From contig NZ_JAZHRU010000001.1 of the NCBI RefSeq assembly GCF_036924525.1, forward strand, positions 248,001 to 312,000: a stretch of 64,000 nucleotides of DNA, read 5' to 3'. Shown here one piece after another: positions 1 through 8,153 of this stretch. The stretch comes from Bradyrhizobium sp. AZCC 1719 (GTDB lineage: Bacteria; Pseudomonadota; Alphaproteobacteria; Rhizobiales; Xanthobacteraceae). Under the pieces are notes generated by a model. That model saw only the letters and a list, made by a program, of their open reading frames with translations, searched no databases and had not been told where the DNA came from. Within the stretch, counting starts at the first letter, position 1. Each line of letters opens with the position of its first letter. The position numbers and the translations under genes are program-made.

Positions 1-60
1 GCGCACCACGGCGATCAACGGCGGCTCCGTCTGCCGCAACACGATTCCTCCTGCCGCCAT
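1..60 (-). CDS. 5' end of a NUDIX-hydrolase-like gene, cut by window edge
   Basis: An ATG at 60 on the minus strand opens 20 codons without a stop and runs off the window. The peptide begins MAAGGIVLRQTEPPLIAVVR, which resembles the first strand of NUDIX hydrolases (AAGGIV..., then IAVVR before the WxLPKG segment). The Nudix box itself lies outside the window, so the family is an inference from about 20 residues. It lies downstream of, and co-directional with, the decarboxylase gene, 85 bases after its stop. Confidence 0.45.
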   Translation of the reverse strand, partial: MAAGGIVLRQTEPPLIAVVR

Positions 61-145
61 GACAGGCGCTCTCGCCATCTATCTCTTCCCGCGTCGTCGC
101 AATGCGATCGCGAGCATATAGAGGCAATAGCCCGGAGAATCGAGA

Positions 146-1051
146 TTAAACCTGCGGCTTTCGCAACAGTCGTTCGCCGGCGCGGATGCGCCCGCCCTCC
201 GCGACGTTGTCGCAAAATTCGAAGTTCTCCGGCGCCAGCACGATGATGGTCGAGCCGTGCTCGAACCAGCCGAGCTCGTCGCCCTTGCGCACCTTCGCAT
301 CGCAGGGAAACACCGTCGGTCCCCTGCTCTGCGCATTGAGCGTACGATCCAGGAAATGCAGCCGGATGCTGGCGACCAGAATGGCCGCGACCGGCACCAG
401 CGTCAGCGCCTCGCCGGACGGCAGGCGTGCCTGCAGTACCGCCCGCTCGTTCTTGCAGAACAGACGCTCGACCCGCTTCAGCGCAATCGGATTGACGTTC
501 CAGACGTCGCCATGGATGAAGGTCACCTTCTCGATCCGGCAATCATACGGCGCATGAAAGCGGTGATACATGCTGGACGTCAGCCTGAGCGTCAGGAAGC
601 GGCCGTTGCGATGGCTCTCCACCAGCGCGGGATCGCCGAGCAAATCCAGCAGCGAATACGGCGCGCCCTTGATCTGGAACAGCTCGGTATCGGCGATCTT
701 GCCGAAGGCGCCGATGATGCCGTCGGAAGGACTGGCCACCAGGTGCGGATCGGGATCCGCCGGCCGCAGCCCCGGGCGCAGCTCGCGCGTAAAGCAATCG
801 TGCAAGCTCTTGAATTCGGTCTTTCTCGCTTCCGACAAATCGAGATCGGAAAACAGCCGCCAGCAGCCAATCGAAGAATCGCGCACGAGCGGATTCTCGA
901 TCTTGCTGAACCAGCCCATGAAGCGCGTCAGCGCGGCGCGCGGGATGCGGTTGGTCAGGAGGAAGTTGAGGTCCTCCTGCTGGGTGAAGCGGGCGATCAG
1001 GCGCCGGACTGTCATCAATCTGTCAGCAGGATTGGCTAGCGCTTCAGGCAT
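146..1051 (-). CDS. psd: phosphatidylserine decarboxylase family protein
   Basis: Predicted pyruvoyl-dependent decarboxylase converting phosphatidylserine to phosphatidylethanolamine at the inner membrane. The 301-residue product carries SPSDGIIGAFG, then a region with YHRFHAPYDC, and the self-cleavage motif GST (about residues 266-268, in FEHGSTIIVL), where the serine becomes the pyruvoyl group. The start at 1051 (MPEALANP) is preceded by AAGGGA at a suitable distance. A longer frame exists upstream but covers the divergent gene's coding region. An internal ATG at 1015 (MTVRRL) is the alternative start. Its product is the substrate of the methyltransferase encoded at 3670-4359, so the genes here fit one phospholipid pathway. 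Confidence 0.85.
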   Translation of the reverse strand: MPEALANPADRLMTVRRLIARFTQQEDLNFLLTNRIPRAALTRFMGWFSKIENPLVRDSSIGCWRLFSDLDLSEARKTEFKSLHDCFTRELRPGLRPADPDPHLVASPSDGIIGAFGKIADTELFQIKGAPYSLLDLLGDPALVESHRNGRFLTLRLTSSMYHRFHAPYDCRIEKVTFIHGDVWNVNPIALKRVERLFCKNERAVLQARLPSGEALTLVPVAAILVASIRLHFLDRTLNAQSRGPTVFPCDAKVRKGDELGWFEHGSTIIVLAPENFEFCDNVAEGGRIRAGERLLRKPQV

Positions 1052-2714
1052 GGATTCGTCCCTTCCGATTCTTTCCCTGTCCGCCGCTGCGGTCGCTAGC
1101 GCCGCGGCAGTGTTCCCCAAATTGCAGGCACGGCTGGCGCTGTCGCGCGCAAAACACCGCTCGCTGACCGGGCATTCCAAAATGTCCAAGATGGTCGCGC
1201 GGCTGGTGCCGCATTACGAATTCGACATCGACGATTTCTTCGCTTCCGACGGCGCGCCCAGCGATGTCGCCATGCAGCGGCAGGACGCCTTCTTCCGGCT
1301 CGCCTGCCTCTACGAGGAGCGCTACGCCAAGGGCCGGCAGATGACGGCCGAGGCTGCGGCGCACATCTCCGATCTGCAGTTTACGGAAACCTATCGCGTG
1401 CCGTTCCAGTACAGCCGGCTGGTGCGCGAAAATCTCGGCACCGGCGCCTTCATGCAGTCTTCCGCCGGCGTCACCGTTACCGATGTCGACGGCAACATCT
1501 TCTACGACCTGACCGGCTCCTACGGCGTCAACATTTTCGGCAACGATTTTTACAAGGAGTGCATCACGGAAGCCGAAAAGCGCGCCCGCGCGCTGGGCCC
1601 CGTGCTCGGCCCCTATCACCCCGTCATCACCGACAACGTCCGCCGGCTGTGTGAGATTTCCGGCCTCGACGAAGTCTCGTTCCACATGTCCGGCACCGAA
1701 GCCGTCATGCAGGCGGTGCGGCTGGCGCGCTATCACACCAAGCGCACGCATCTCGTTCGTTTCGCCGGCGCCTATCACGGCTGGTGGGGCGACGTGCAGC
1801 CCGGCGTCGGCAATCCGGTTTCGCCGCACGAGACGTATACGCTCGCCGATATGTCGGAGCGCACGCTGCATGTGCTGCGCACGCGCAGGGACATTGCCTG
1901 TGTGCTGGTCAATCCCTTGCAGGCGTTGCATCCGAACGCCAACGCGCCCGGCGATTCCGCCCTCGTCGACAGTTCGCGAAAAGGCGCGTTCGATCGCGCG
2001 GCCTACACCGACTGGCTGAAGAAATTGCGCGAGGTCTGCACCGAGCGCGGCATCGTGCTGATCTTCGACGAGGTCTTCGTCGGCTTCCGCCTCGCCGCCG
2101 GCGGTGCGCAGGAATATTTCGGCGTCCGCGCCGACATGGTCACCTACGGCAAGAGCCTCGCCGGCGGCTTGCCGGTCGGCGTGGTCTGCGGCGCTAAGGA
2201 GTTGATGCGACGCTTCCGCGACGATCGCCCCGCCGACGTCTGCTTTGCCCGCGGCACCTTCAATTCGCATCCCTACGTGATGACGGCTATGGACGAGTTC
2301 CTGTCGAGGCTCGCCAGCCCGAACTTCAATGCCGTCTACCAGGGGCTCGACGAGACCTGGAACGGCCGCGCCAAAGCGTTGAACGAGCGGCTGGCCGCGC
2401 AGGATCTGCCGGTCCGCGTCAGCAACATCTCCTCGATCTGGACGGTGCAATATACCGAGCCGTCGCGCTACAACTGGATGCTGCAATACTACCTGCGCGC
2501 CGAAGGGCTGGCGCTGAGCTGGGTCGGCACCGGCCGGCTGATCTTCAGCCTCAACTACACGGATGCGGATTTCGCTGAGGTGGTCGACCGGTTTGTCGCG
2601 GCCAGCGAGAAGATGAAGCGCGACGGCTGGTGGTGGCATGACGGCTCGCTGACCAACAAGAATATCAAGCGGCGGATTCTGCGGGAGATGCTTGCCAAGC
2701 GGTTTGGGCGCTGA
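1050..2714 (+). CDS. class III PLP aminotransferase, glutamate-1-semialdehyde aminomutase-like
   Basis: The 554-residue product is a fold-type I PLP enzyme of class III. The core shows SGTEAVMQAVRLAR (phosphate-binding side), YHGWWGD, the PLP-ring aspartate D340 in IFDEVFVGFR, and the Schiff-base lysine K368 in TYGKSLAGGLPVG. This most resembles glutamate-1-semialdehyde 2,1-aminomutases, but an extra N-terminal section of about 130 residues makes it longer than HemL (about 430), so a different substrate is likely. The ATG at 1050 shares bases with the start codon of the divergent decarboxylase. No good ribosome-binding site precedes it, and ATGs at 1182 and 1191 are alternatives. Role unknown; lipid or amino-alcohol metabolism is suggested only by its neighbours. 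Confidence 0.8.
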   Translation: MDSSLPILSLSAAAVASAAAVFPKLQARLALSRAKHRSLTGHSKMSKMVARLVPHYEFDIDDFFASDGAPSDVAMQRQDAFFRLACLYEERYAKGRQMTAEAAAHISDLQFTETYRVPFQYSRLVRENLGTGAFMQSSAGVTVTDVDGNIFYDLTGSYGVNIFGNDFYKECITEAEKRARALGPVLGPYHPVITDNVRRLCEISGLDEVSFHMSGTEAVMQAVRLARYHTKRTHLVRFAGAYHGWWGDVQPGVGNPVSPHETYTLADMSERTLHVLRTRRDIACVLVNPLQALHPNANAPGDSALVDSSRKGAFDRAAYTDWLKKLREVCTERGIVLIFDEVFVGFRLAAGGAQEYFGVRADMVTYGKSLAGGLPVGVVCGAKELMRRFRDDRPADVCFARGTFNSHPYVMTAMDEFLSRLASPNFNAVYQGLDETWNGRAKALNERLAAQDLPVRVSNISSIWTVQYTEPSRYNWMLQYYLRAEGLALSWVGTGRLIFSLNYTDADFAEVVDRFVAASEKMKRDGWWWHDGSLTNKNIKRRILREMLAKRFGR

Positions 2715-2766
2715 GGCGAACATCTTTCTTCGGCGCACGACTCCCGCCTTTCCGTATTGCGACATC

Positions 2767-2867
2767 GTCATTCCGGGATGGTCCGAAGGACCAGACCCGG
2801 AATCTCGAGATTCTCAGGTGCGCAAGTGCGCACCATAGTTCGATGCTTCGCATCGCCCCGGAATGAC
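2767..2867. repeat. palindromic intergenic repeat, family A (TCATTCCGGG...)
   Basis: The unit opens with GTCATTCCGGG and closes with its reverse complement CCCGGAATGAC, and holds an inner hairpin (TGGTCC/GGACCA). A second copy of the same design is at 43335-43439. It sits between two convergent genes. Confidence 0.8.
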
Positions 2868-2882
2868 GGGATGGGAAGACGT

Positions 2883-2909
2883 TCATGCCCGGGACAAGCC
2901 CGGGCATGA
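2883..2909. repeat. perfect palindrome between convergent genes, possible terminator stem
   Basis: TCATGCCCGGG, a short ACAAG-type centre and CCCGGGCATGA form an 11-bp perfect stem. It stands between the aminotransferase stop (2714) and the stop of the convergent gene at 2931. There is no T-tract, so intrinsic termination is not assured. Confidence 0.6.
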
Positions 2910-2930
2910 CGCTTTCAGTAGCGGCAACGC

Positions 2931-3548
2931 TCACGCGTGCTTGACGTGCTTCTCCAGACCCGGATCGATCAGCTCGCCCTTCATGAGGGCCAGCGGCGCC
3001 TTGTAGTACAGCTTCAGGTCGCTGAAGGGGTCGGTGAGAATCTTGGTCATCCAGACCAAACCGGTCTCGACGTCGCGGATGAAGAACAGGTGCACGGTGC
3101 GGAACAACAGCCCGCCGATGCCGACCGCAAGCCAGATCTTGGCGACCTGCCGCATGAAGTCCGCCGACGACGTCCAGGGCGTGAACAGGCCGAACAAGGT
3201 CGGGTCGAGATACAAGACCAGCGGCGACAGCGCCCAGATCGTCATCAGCACGACCTTGCGCTGCAGATTGTAGCCAACCTTGATCTCTTCCTTGTGTTCG
3301 TGGGTCGCCTGGTTGACGTGGTCATAGCCGCGCGGTTCGAAGAAGAAGTGACCGGCCTGCCGCGTCGTCATCGAGACCAGCCAGCCGACCAGCGCCGACA
3401 CGACGGGATCGACGAACAGCATCGCATAAGCGAACAGGAAGCTCGCCGCGCTGACGAAGTGCAGCGACTGGTTGATGCGGCTGTGGTGATAGTAGCGATG
3501 GTCGTCCCAGCGCTGGGTACGCAGTTCCTGCAGAAAGTTCTTGATCAT
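2931..3548 (-). CDS. polytopic membrane protein, possibly Mpo1/DUF962-like
   Basis: The 205-residue protein has at least four hydrophobic segments (about residues 29-62, 103-120, 138-160). Its conserved-looking N-terminal part is rich in His: HHSRINQSLHF and then GHFFFEPRGYDHVNQATHEH. GHFFFE followed by a proline recalls the GHxxxE signature of the Mpo1/DUF962 family, which in yeast acts as an Fe-dependent dioxygenase in fatty-acid alpha-oxidation. That link is weak and inferred. The start at 3548 (MIKNF) has GGGGGAGA seven bases upstream; the TTG at 3560 would consume that site. It lies just downstream of the PmtA-like gene and may be co-transcribed with it. Confidence 0.65.
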   Translation of the reverse strand: MIKNFLQELRTQRWDDHRYYHHSRINQSLHFVSAASFLFAYAMLFVDPVVSALVGWLVSMTTRQAGHFFFEPRGYDHVNQATHEHKEEIKVGYNLQRKVVLMTIWALSPLVLYLDPTLFGLFTPWTSSADFMRQVAKIWLAVGIGGLLFRTVHLFFIRDVETGLVWMTKILTDPFSDLKLYYKAPLALMKGELIDPGLEKHVKHA

Positions 3549-3599
3549 GTTCTCCCCCAAATTCCGATGGGATCGGGTCTACTGAGATTCGATGTCCGG

Positions 3600-3629
3600 C
3601 ATGTGACATCATGATAATGACATGTGACA
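3600..3629. promoter_or_regulatory. direct repeat CATGTGACA, 21-bp period
   Basis: CATGTGACA occurs at 3600-3608 and 3621-3629, exactly two helical turns apart, in the 121-bp gap before the membrane-protein gene at 2931-3548. The spacing suggests two co-facing binding sites. The binding protein is unknown. Confidence 0.35.
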
Positions 3630-3669
3630 GTTCGCGGTGGCGCGATGGCGCAACGGCGATCAGGGCGCG

Positions 3670-4359
3670 TCAGGCAGCCGCGGCGACGTCGACTTTCCGA
3701 AACCGCACCAGCGAGAAATGGCCGAGCGGCGGCACCAGGCGGCGCTCCGCCAGCTCCATGCCGCGCGCGCCCGCCAGCCATTGCGCATAGCGCGACCAGG
3801 CGAATTCGGCGGTGCGGAAGCCGAGCGGACGCACCACCGGCTGCAGTCGCCGCTCGATGAAGCGGCGCATGCCGGCATCGGCGCTGACGCGGGTGAGGAT
3901 GATGAGTTCGCCGCCCGGCCGCAGCACGCGGGCGAATTCGTCCAGCGCCTTTTCGGGGTTCGGCACCGCGGTGACGACATACTGCGCCATCACCACGTCG
4001 AAGCAATCGTCGGGGAATTCGAGATTTTCGGCATCCATCACCGCGAGGCCTTCGACGTTCTTGAGGCCGAGTTCATCGACGCGCTTCTTCGCCTTCTGCA
4101 GCATCGCTTCCGAAATGTCGGTGCCGAAGATGCGCAGGTGCGGCGCATATAGCGGCAGCGAAATGCCGGTGCCGACGCCGACCTCGAGCACCCGGCCACC
4201 GATCTTGTTGGTGGCGGCAATCGCCGCCCTGCGACCCTTGCTGAATACGCCGCCGAATACGAGGTCATAGACCGGCGCCCAGCGATCGTAGGCCTGCTCG
4301 ACCGTTTCGCGGTCGAAATCGAGCGGCCTCGTGCCGTCAAGCTTGATGATGTCTGCCAT
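3670..4359 (-). CDS. pmtA: phosphatidylethanolamine N-methyltransferase, PmtA-like
   Basis: A 229-residue SAM-dependent methyltransferase of the soluble rhizobial/Rhodobacter PmtA type, which converts phosphatidylethanolamine stepwise to phosphatidylcholine. Seen in the sequence: YDRWAPVYDLVFGGVF at the N-terminus, characteristic of this group; SAM motif I VLEVGVGTG (about 57-65); GTDISEAML; and MDAENLEFPDDCFDVVMAQ. The start at 4359 (MADIIKLDG) follows AAAGG; the frame continues upstream to 4386 without better support. With the decarboxylase gene nearby it completes a phosphatidylserine to phosphatidylcholine route. UbiE-type methyltransferases are the main alternative, but the VYD-VFG segment favours PmtA. 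Confidence 0.82.
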   Translation of the reverse strand: MADIIKLDGTRPLDFDRETVEQAYDRWAPVYDLVFGGVFSKGRRAAIAATNKIGGRVLEVGVGTGISLPLYAPHLRIFGTDISEAMLQKAKKRVDELGLKNVEGLAVMDAENLEFPDDCFDVVMAQYVVTAVPNPEKALDEFARVLRPGGELIILTRVSADAGMRRFIERRLQPVVRPLGFRTAEFAWSRYAQWLAGARGMELAERRLVPPLGHFSLVRFRKVDVAAAA

Positions 4360-4417
4360 GGTTGGTTTGCCTTTCGTCTCACGCATATGACTTGTGTTGA
4401 TGATCGAACTTTTCGGG

Positions 4418-5473
4418 TCAGCCCTGCACGGCGCCCCTCACAGGCGCCCGGCGCACCGGCCGCAACACGCGACTCGGCTGCAGCGCGGTCAGATTGCCGA
4501 GGAACTGCCGCGCGCTGTTTTCCCAGGAGCGCGCCAGCGCAAAGTTCCGACAGGCCTCGCGCGACATCGTCAGCGCGCGCAGGCACGCGCTGCGAAGGTC
4601 GGTGTCGATTGCGCCGATCGGATGATCGGCAATAACGTCCTTCGGGCCGGTGACCGGGAATGCCGCGACCGGCGTGCCGCACGCCAAGGCCTCGAGCTGC
4701 ACGACGCCGAACGTGTCGGTAAGGCTCGGAAACACGAAGACGTCGGCGGCGGCGAGATGCGCGGTCAACTCCGCGCCCTTCTTCTCGCCGAGGAAAATTG
4801 CGTCAGGGTATTTTTGCGCGAGCTGCGCCTTCTGCGGTCCGTCGCCGACGACCACTTTCGATCCCGACAGGTCGAGTGACAGGAACGCATCGAGGTTCTT
4901 TTCCACCGCGACGCGGCCCATCGTCATGAAGATCGGCCGCGGCAGATCGAGCGCCGCTGGATTGTGCGGGTTGAACAATTCGGTGTCGACGCCGCGCGTC
5001 CAGAAGCCGAGTTTCCGAAAGCCCCGCGCGGAAAGTTCCTGCCGCAGCGAGTCGGTGGCGACCATGACCGTGGAAGACGCGGCATGAAAGTGCCTCAGCA
5101 CTGCATAGCCGACGGCAGCCGGGAGTCCGGTGCGGACGGCGATATATTCGGGAAAGCGCGTCGTATAGGACGTGGTGAACGAAAGCTTGCGGCGGCGGCA
5201 ATAGGCGCGCACCATCCAGCCGATCGGCCCCTCGGTTGCGATGTGGATGGCGTCGGGCGCCGCCTCTTCGATCCGTCGCGCGATCTCGCGCCGGTTCGGC
5301 AGTGCGACTCGCAAGCCAGGATAGGTCGGAACGCCGAGGGAAGGAAATCCGTCCGGGGTCAGGAAGCTGATATCGGCGTCGAGCGCAGAGGCGCTGCGCG
5401 CCAGCGACGTCAGCGTGCGGACGACACCGTTCACCTGCGGATGCCATGCATCGGTCGCAATCAATATCTTCAT
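4418..5473 (-). CDS. GT4-family glycosyltransferase
   Basis: A 351-residue GT-B fold retaining glycosyltransferase. The N-terminal acceptor domain begins MKILIATDAWHPQVNGVVRT, the usual opening of PimB/MgtA-like enzymes acting on lipid acceptors. The donor domain has GRVAVEKNL (about 186-194) and a D-x7-E version of the EX7E motif (D253...E261 in LTDTFGVVQLEALACGTP). The TRFPEY segment is also typical of the group. The gene ends 58 bases before the PmtA-like gene on the same strand, so a role in membrane glycolipid synthesis is plausible. Sugar donor and acceptor cannot be read from the sequence. Confidence 0.82.
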   Translation of the reverse strand: MKILIATDAWHPQVNGVVRTLTSLARSASALDADISFLTPDGFPSLGVPTYPGLRVALPNRREIARRIEEAAPDAIHIATEGPIGWMVRAYCRRRKLSFTTSYTTRFPEYIAVRTGLPAAVGYAVLRHFHAASSTVMVATDSLRQELSARGFRKLGFWTRGVDTELFNPHNPAALDLPRPIFMTMGRVAVEKNLDAFLSLDLSGSKVVVGDGPQKAQLAQKYPDAIFLGEKKGAELTAHLAAADVFVFPSLTDTFGVVQLEALACGTPVAAFPVTGPKDVIADHPIGAIDTDLRSACLRALTMSREACRNFALARSWENSARQFLGNLTALQPSRVLRPVRRAPVRGAVQG

Positions 5474-5602
5474 GTCCGGACCCGAGATTAATGATTCTCA
5501 AATCCGACGTTCAGCCATGGATATTTCAAGCGTATGACGTCATCGATATGTAAGGATGTTTTTAAGTCCCCTCCACGCATTTTCGTGTAACGTGACAGCG
5601 AG

Positions 5603-7003
5603 ATGACAGACAACAACGACAATCCTGCGCGATCCCGCCGCCGGCGGAAGCGGAAGAGCTATGCGCTTCTGATCCTTGCCGCCGGCCTGCTCGCGTTCGG
5701 CGTCGCCGCGGGCACGCTGTATTACGTGCTGCGGCCGACGACGCTGCGGATTGCAGTCGGCCCGGCCGGCAGCGATGACCAGAAGCTGGTCCAGTTGATG
5801 GCACAGACATTTGCGCGCGAGGGCAGTTCGGTACGGCTGGCGCCGATCACGACGGAAGGGGCGGTGGAAAGCATAGCCCTGTTCACGGACGGCAAGGCCG
5901 ATCTTGCGGTGGCGCGCGGCGACCTGAACCTGCCGACCAACGCCGAGTCGGTTGCCATCCTGCGCAAGAACGTCGTCGTGCTGTGGGCGCCTTCCGGCCT
6001 TCCTGCCAAGGGCTCGAAGAAGCAACCCACGCCCAAGATCAAGAGTCTCGATGAACTGGCCGGCCACCGCGTCGGCGTGATCGGGCGCACGCAGGCCAAT
6101 GTCGCGCTGTTGCGCGGGATCCTGAAAGAGTCCGGCATCAATCCCGACAAGGTCACGATCAGCCAGTTCGCCACCAATCAGATCGGCGAAATGGCGAAAG
6201 ATCAGTCGGTCGATGCCTTCATGGCGGTCGGCCCGCTCAAGAGCAAGATCACCGTGGACGCGATCGCTGCAACCGCGACTGCCCGCGGTGAGCCGAAATT
6301 CCTGCCGATCGAGGTTTCCGATGCGATCGCCAAGAAAAATCCGATCTACGAATCCGAGGAAATTCCTGCCAGCATCTTCGGCGCTTCACCGCAGCGGCCG
6401 GAAGACAAGGTCGATACGGTGGCCGTCAACCACCTGATCATCGCACCGAAGTCATTGTCGGATACGGCGGTCGCCGCCTTCGCCCGCCAGCTCTTCACCA
6501 ACCGCCAGCAGCTCGCGCGTGAATTGCCGACCGCCTCGCAGATCGAGAAGCCCGATACCGAAAAGGACGCAGCGCTGCCGGCGCATGCAGGCGCAGCCGC
6601 CTATATCGACGGCAACGAGCGAACGTTCCTCGAAAAATACACCGACTACATCTGGTTCGCGATCCTGATCCTGTCGGGCCTGGGTTCTGCCGGCGCATGG
6701 TTCAGGCATTACTGGAACAGCGACGAGCGCGAAGTGTATGTCGGCCATCGCGATGAACTGCTCGACCTGATTTCCAGGGTACGCAAGGCAGAAACGGCGG
6801 AAGAGCTGGCGGAGATGCAGAACACAGCCGACGGCATATTGCGTCACGCGCTGGATTGCTATGACGACGGCGCCGTCGAGGACGGCGACCTGTCGGTGAT
6901 CGGTTTAGCGCTCGAGCAATTCCATCACGCAGTCGCCGACCGCCGCGTCGTGCTCAACGCCGGCGAGGCCGGCATGCCGCGAATGCGAGCCGGCCAGGCT
7001 TGA
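5603..7003 (+). CDS. TAXI-family TRAP-type solute-binding protein, membrane anchored
   Basis: The 466-residue protein has a basic N-terminus (RSRRRRKRKS) and a transmembrane anchor (about 19-43). A TAXI-type substrate-binding domain follows (LRIAVGPAGSDDQKLVQLMA, then GKADLAVARGD and VGVIGRTQANVALL). A second membrane segment lies at about 346-366, and a cytoplasmic tail of about 90 residues is rich in acidic and Gln/His residues. TAXI proteins normally deliver substrate to a TRAP permease, but no permease gene is nearby. The two anchors and cytoplasmic tail point to a sensory or scaffold role instead. A decayed copy of the tail region lies at 8154-8449. Confidence 0.78.
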   Translation: MTDNNDNPARSRRRRKRKSYALLILAAGLLAFGVAAGTLYYVLRPTTLRIAVGPAGSDDQKLVQLMAQTFAREGSSVRLAPITTEGAVESIALFTDGKADLAVARGDLNLPTNAESVAILRKNVVVLWAPSGLPAKGSKKQPTPKIKSLDELAGHRVGVIGRTQANVALLRGILKESGINPDKVTISQFATNQIGEMAKDQSVDAFMAVGPLKSKITVDAIAATATARGEPKFLPIEVSDAIAKKNPIYESEEIPASIFGASPQRPEDKVDTVAVNHLIIAPKSLSDTAVAAFARQLFTNRQQLARELPTASQIEKPDTEKDAALPAHAGAAAYIDGNERTFLEKYTDYIWFAILILSGLGSAGAWFRHYWNSDEREVYVGHRDELLDLISRVRKAETAEELAEMQNTADGILRHALDCYDDGAVEDGDLSVIGLALEQFHHAVADRRVVLNAGEAGMPRMRAGQA

Positions 7004-7140
7004 TTGGTTAGGTGGCCTTCTCCCCCTTCGATTAGATTTGCCGGCGCCGGACGTAATGCAGCCGACGACCTAACATTTGTCAGGTCCGCCTTCTGTTCCC
7101 CGTGCCACCGTCACGGAAAATTAAGACACGCAGGAGGACA

Positions 7141-7317
7141 ATGAAGGATTATCAGACCCATTTGGAGAAGCTCGCGTAAAGACGCCGCCGATGTGCGCTC
7201 GTCCAGGACTTGGCTACCGACAAAGCGAAGCGCGAAATGTTCGACCGGCTTGCGCGGCATCTGGATCAACTAGCCGACGAGGTTGAGCGGGCCATGAATG
7301 CTCGAAAGACCGGCTAA
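7141..7317 (+). pseudogene. small gene broken by two compensating indels
   Basis: A strong ribosome-binding site (CAGGAGGACA) precedes ATG 7141, which reads MKDYQTHLEKLA and then stops at 7177. Shifting frame over about 25 bases restores LRKDAA, after which the original frame continues as CALVQDLATDKAKREMFDRL and ARHLDQLADEVERAMNARKTG to a TAA at 7315. An inserted base near 7173 and a lost base near 7190 therefore explain the break. The intact product would be a helical protein of about 58 residues of unknown function. Confidence 0.6.
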
Positions 7318-7333
7318 AGGTAGTGGTGCGAGT

Positions 7334-7686
7334 ATGCGGGCAAAGACGCTACTCGTTCTACTGGTTGTCACGGCGCTAGGGGCTTACATTGTAGGCCGCC
7401 ACAGCAGTCCCGTGAACGACGCGGCAGGCGCGCAGCCGCAGCCTCCCGTGGCCAAGCCCGTTGCCTTAGCGGGCCCTGTATCGCCTCCTTTGCCACGACC
7501 GAGACCCCAAGCGCCCCTAACAATCCGTTCCACACCATCAAGGCCCTAGCCAGGCAAAGCCAGGCGCCGCTTATTGATCAGCATCACGCGCATGTACGTG
7601 ATGATGTGCTCCTCGTCATACTCAGTGAGGGCTGGTCCAGCGAGCGCCTGAACCTACGTGTCGCTGAGAACCATTCGGATGCCTGA
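7334..7686 (+). pseudogene. short membrane-anchored protein, probably frameshifted
   Basis: From ATG 7334 the product starts MRAKTLLVLLVVTALGAYIVG, a signal anchor, then a Pro-rich linker, and ends at 7549 after 71 residues. Near 7490 another frame takes over smoothly: FATTETPSAPNNPFHTIKAL and so on to a TGA at 7684, including QAPLIDQHHAHVRDDVLLVI. The natural continuation suggests a single-base frameshift in a protein of about 117 residues. Function unknown. The alternative is that the 71-residue protein is real and the second frame is chance. Confidence 0.4.
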
Positions 7687-7843
7687 AGAAGGCATCAAGG
7701 CTCACAGGTTCGCCGCTGTCTTGCCAAAGCAGCTTTTGACCGAGGCTAGCCGCCACCGCGATGCGGTGGTGCCCGCCGACCAACGTGCCGTCATGCGTTG
7801 CCTTGGCGATGATCTCACCGGTCTCGTTCACGATGTTTCTCAT
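7622..7843 (-). CDS. small hypothetical protein or gene remnant
   Basis: The 73-residue frame reads MRNIVNETGEIIAKATHDGT, then GGHHRIAVAASLGQKLLWQD and DAFFRHPNG. Its composition looks protein-like, but no family is recognised. It overlaps the second frame of the remnant on the other strand (7334-7686), and both cannot be coding over this stretch. It lies in an eroded region, so it may be a fragment. Confidence 0.3.
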   Translation of the reverse strand: MRNIVNETGEIIAKATHDGTLVGGHHRIAVAASLGQKLLWQDSGEPVSLDAFFRHPNGSQRHVGSGARWTSPH

Positions 7844-8153
7844 AGTCGAATAGCCCTGTCAGGATCGACTTCTGCATCCAGCGATCAACTCGCGGCTTTC
7901 ATGTCTGTTCCTATGCCCGCAATGGTGCGCAGCCGGTCCAGCCTTGTGCCGAGCGGCCGCGCATTGCAAAGCACGTCATGCGCCCATGGCAGAGGACTAT
8001 AACCTCGTCCATCACCAATTCCCGACCAATCCAACTCGCAGCGCTTATTGATCCGGTTGAAGTCATCGCCGCGGAAGCTGATCGCCTCCTATTGGGACGA
8101 TCTGAGCATGAGGGCGAGAGCACCCAACTCGCCTTGGCCTCAGCGGGTGAGGG
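7844..8153. other. 310 bp without a supported gene
   Basis: Short open frames are present on both strands, for example MAEDYNLVHHQFPTNPTRSA from ATG 7986, but none has a convincing ribosome-binding site or recognisable domain. The stretch lies between gene remnants and is best read as decayed sequence. Confidence 0.4.

Noticed and set aside
1044..2771. Long minus-strand frame of 575 codons opposite the aminotransferase gene
   Set aside because: It is the antisense shadow of a recognised PLP enzyme with intact motifs; its composition is repetitive and without any domain.
5534..5543. ATGACGTCAT in the gap before the TAXI gene
   Set aside because: A 10-bp palindrome in a short divergent gap; possible operator but too weak alone.
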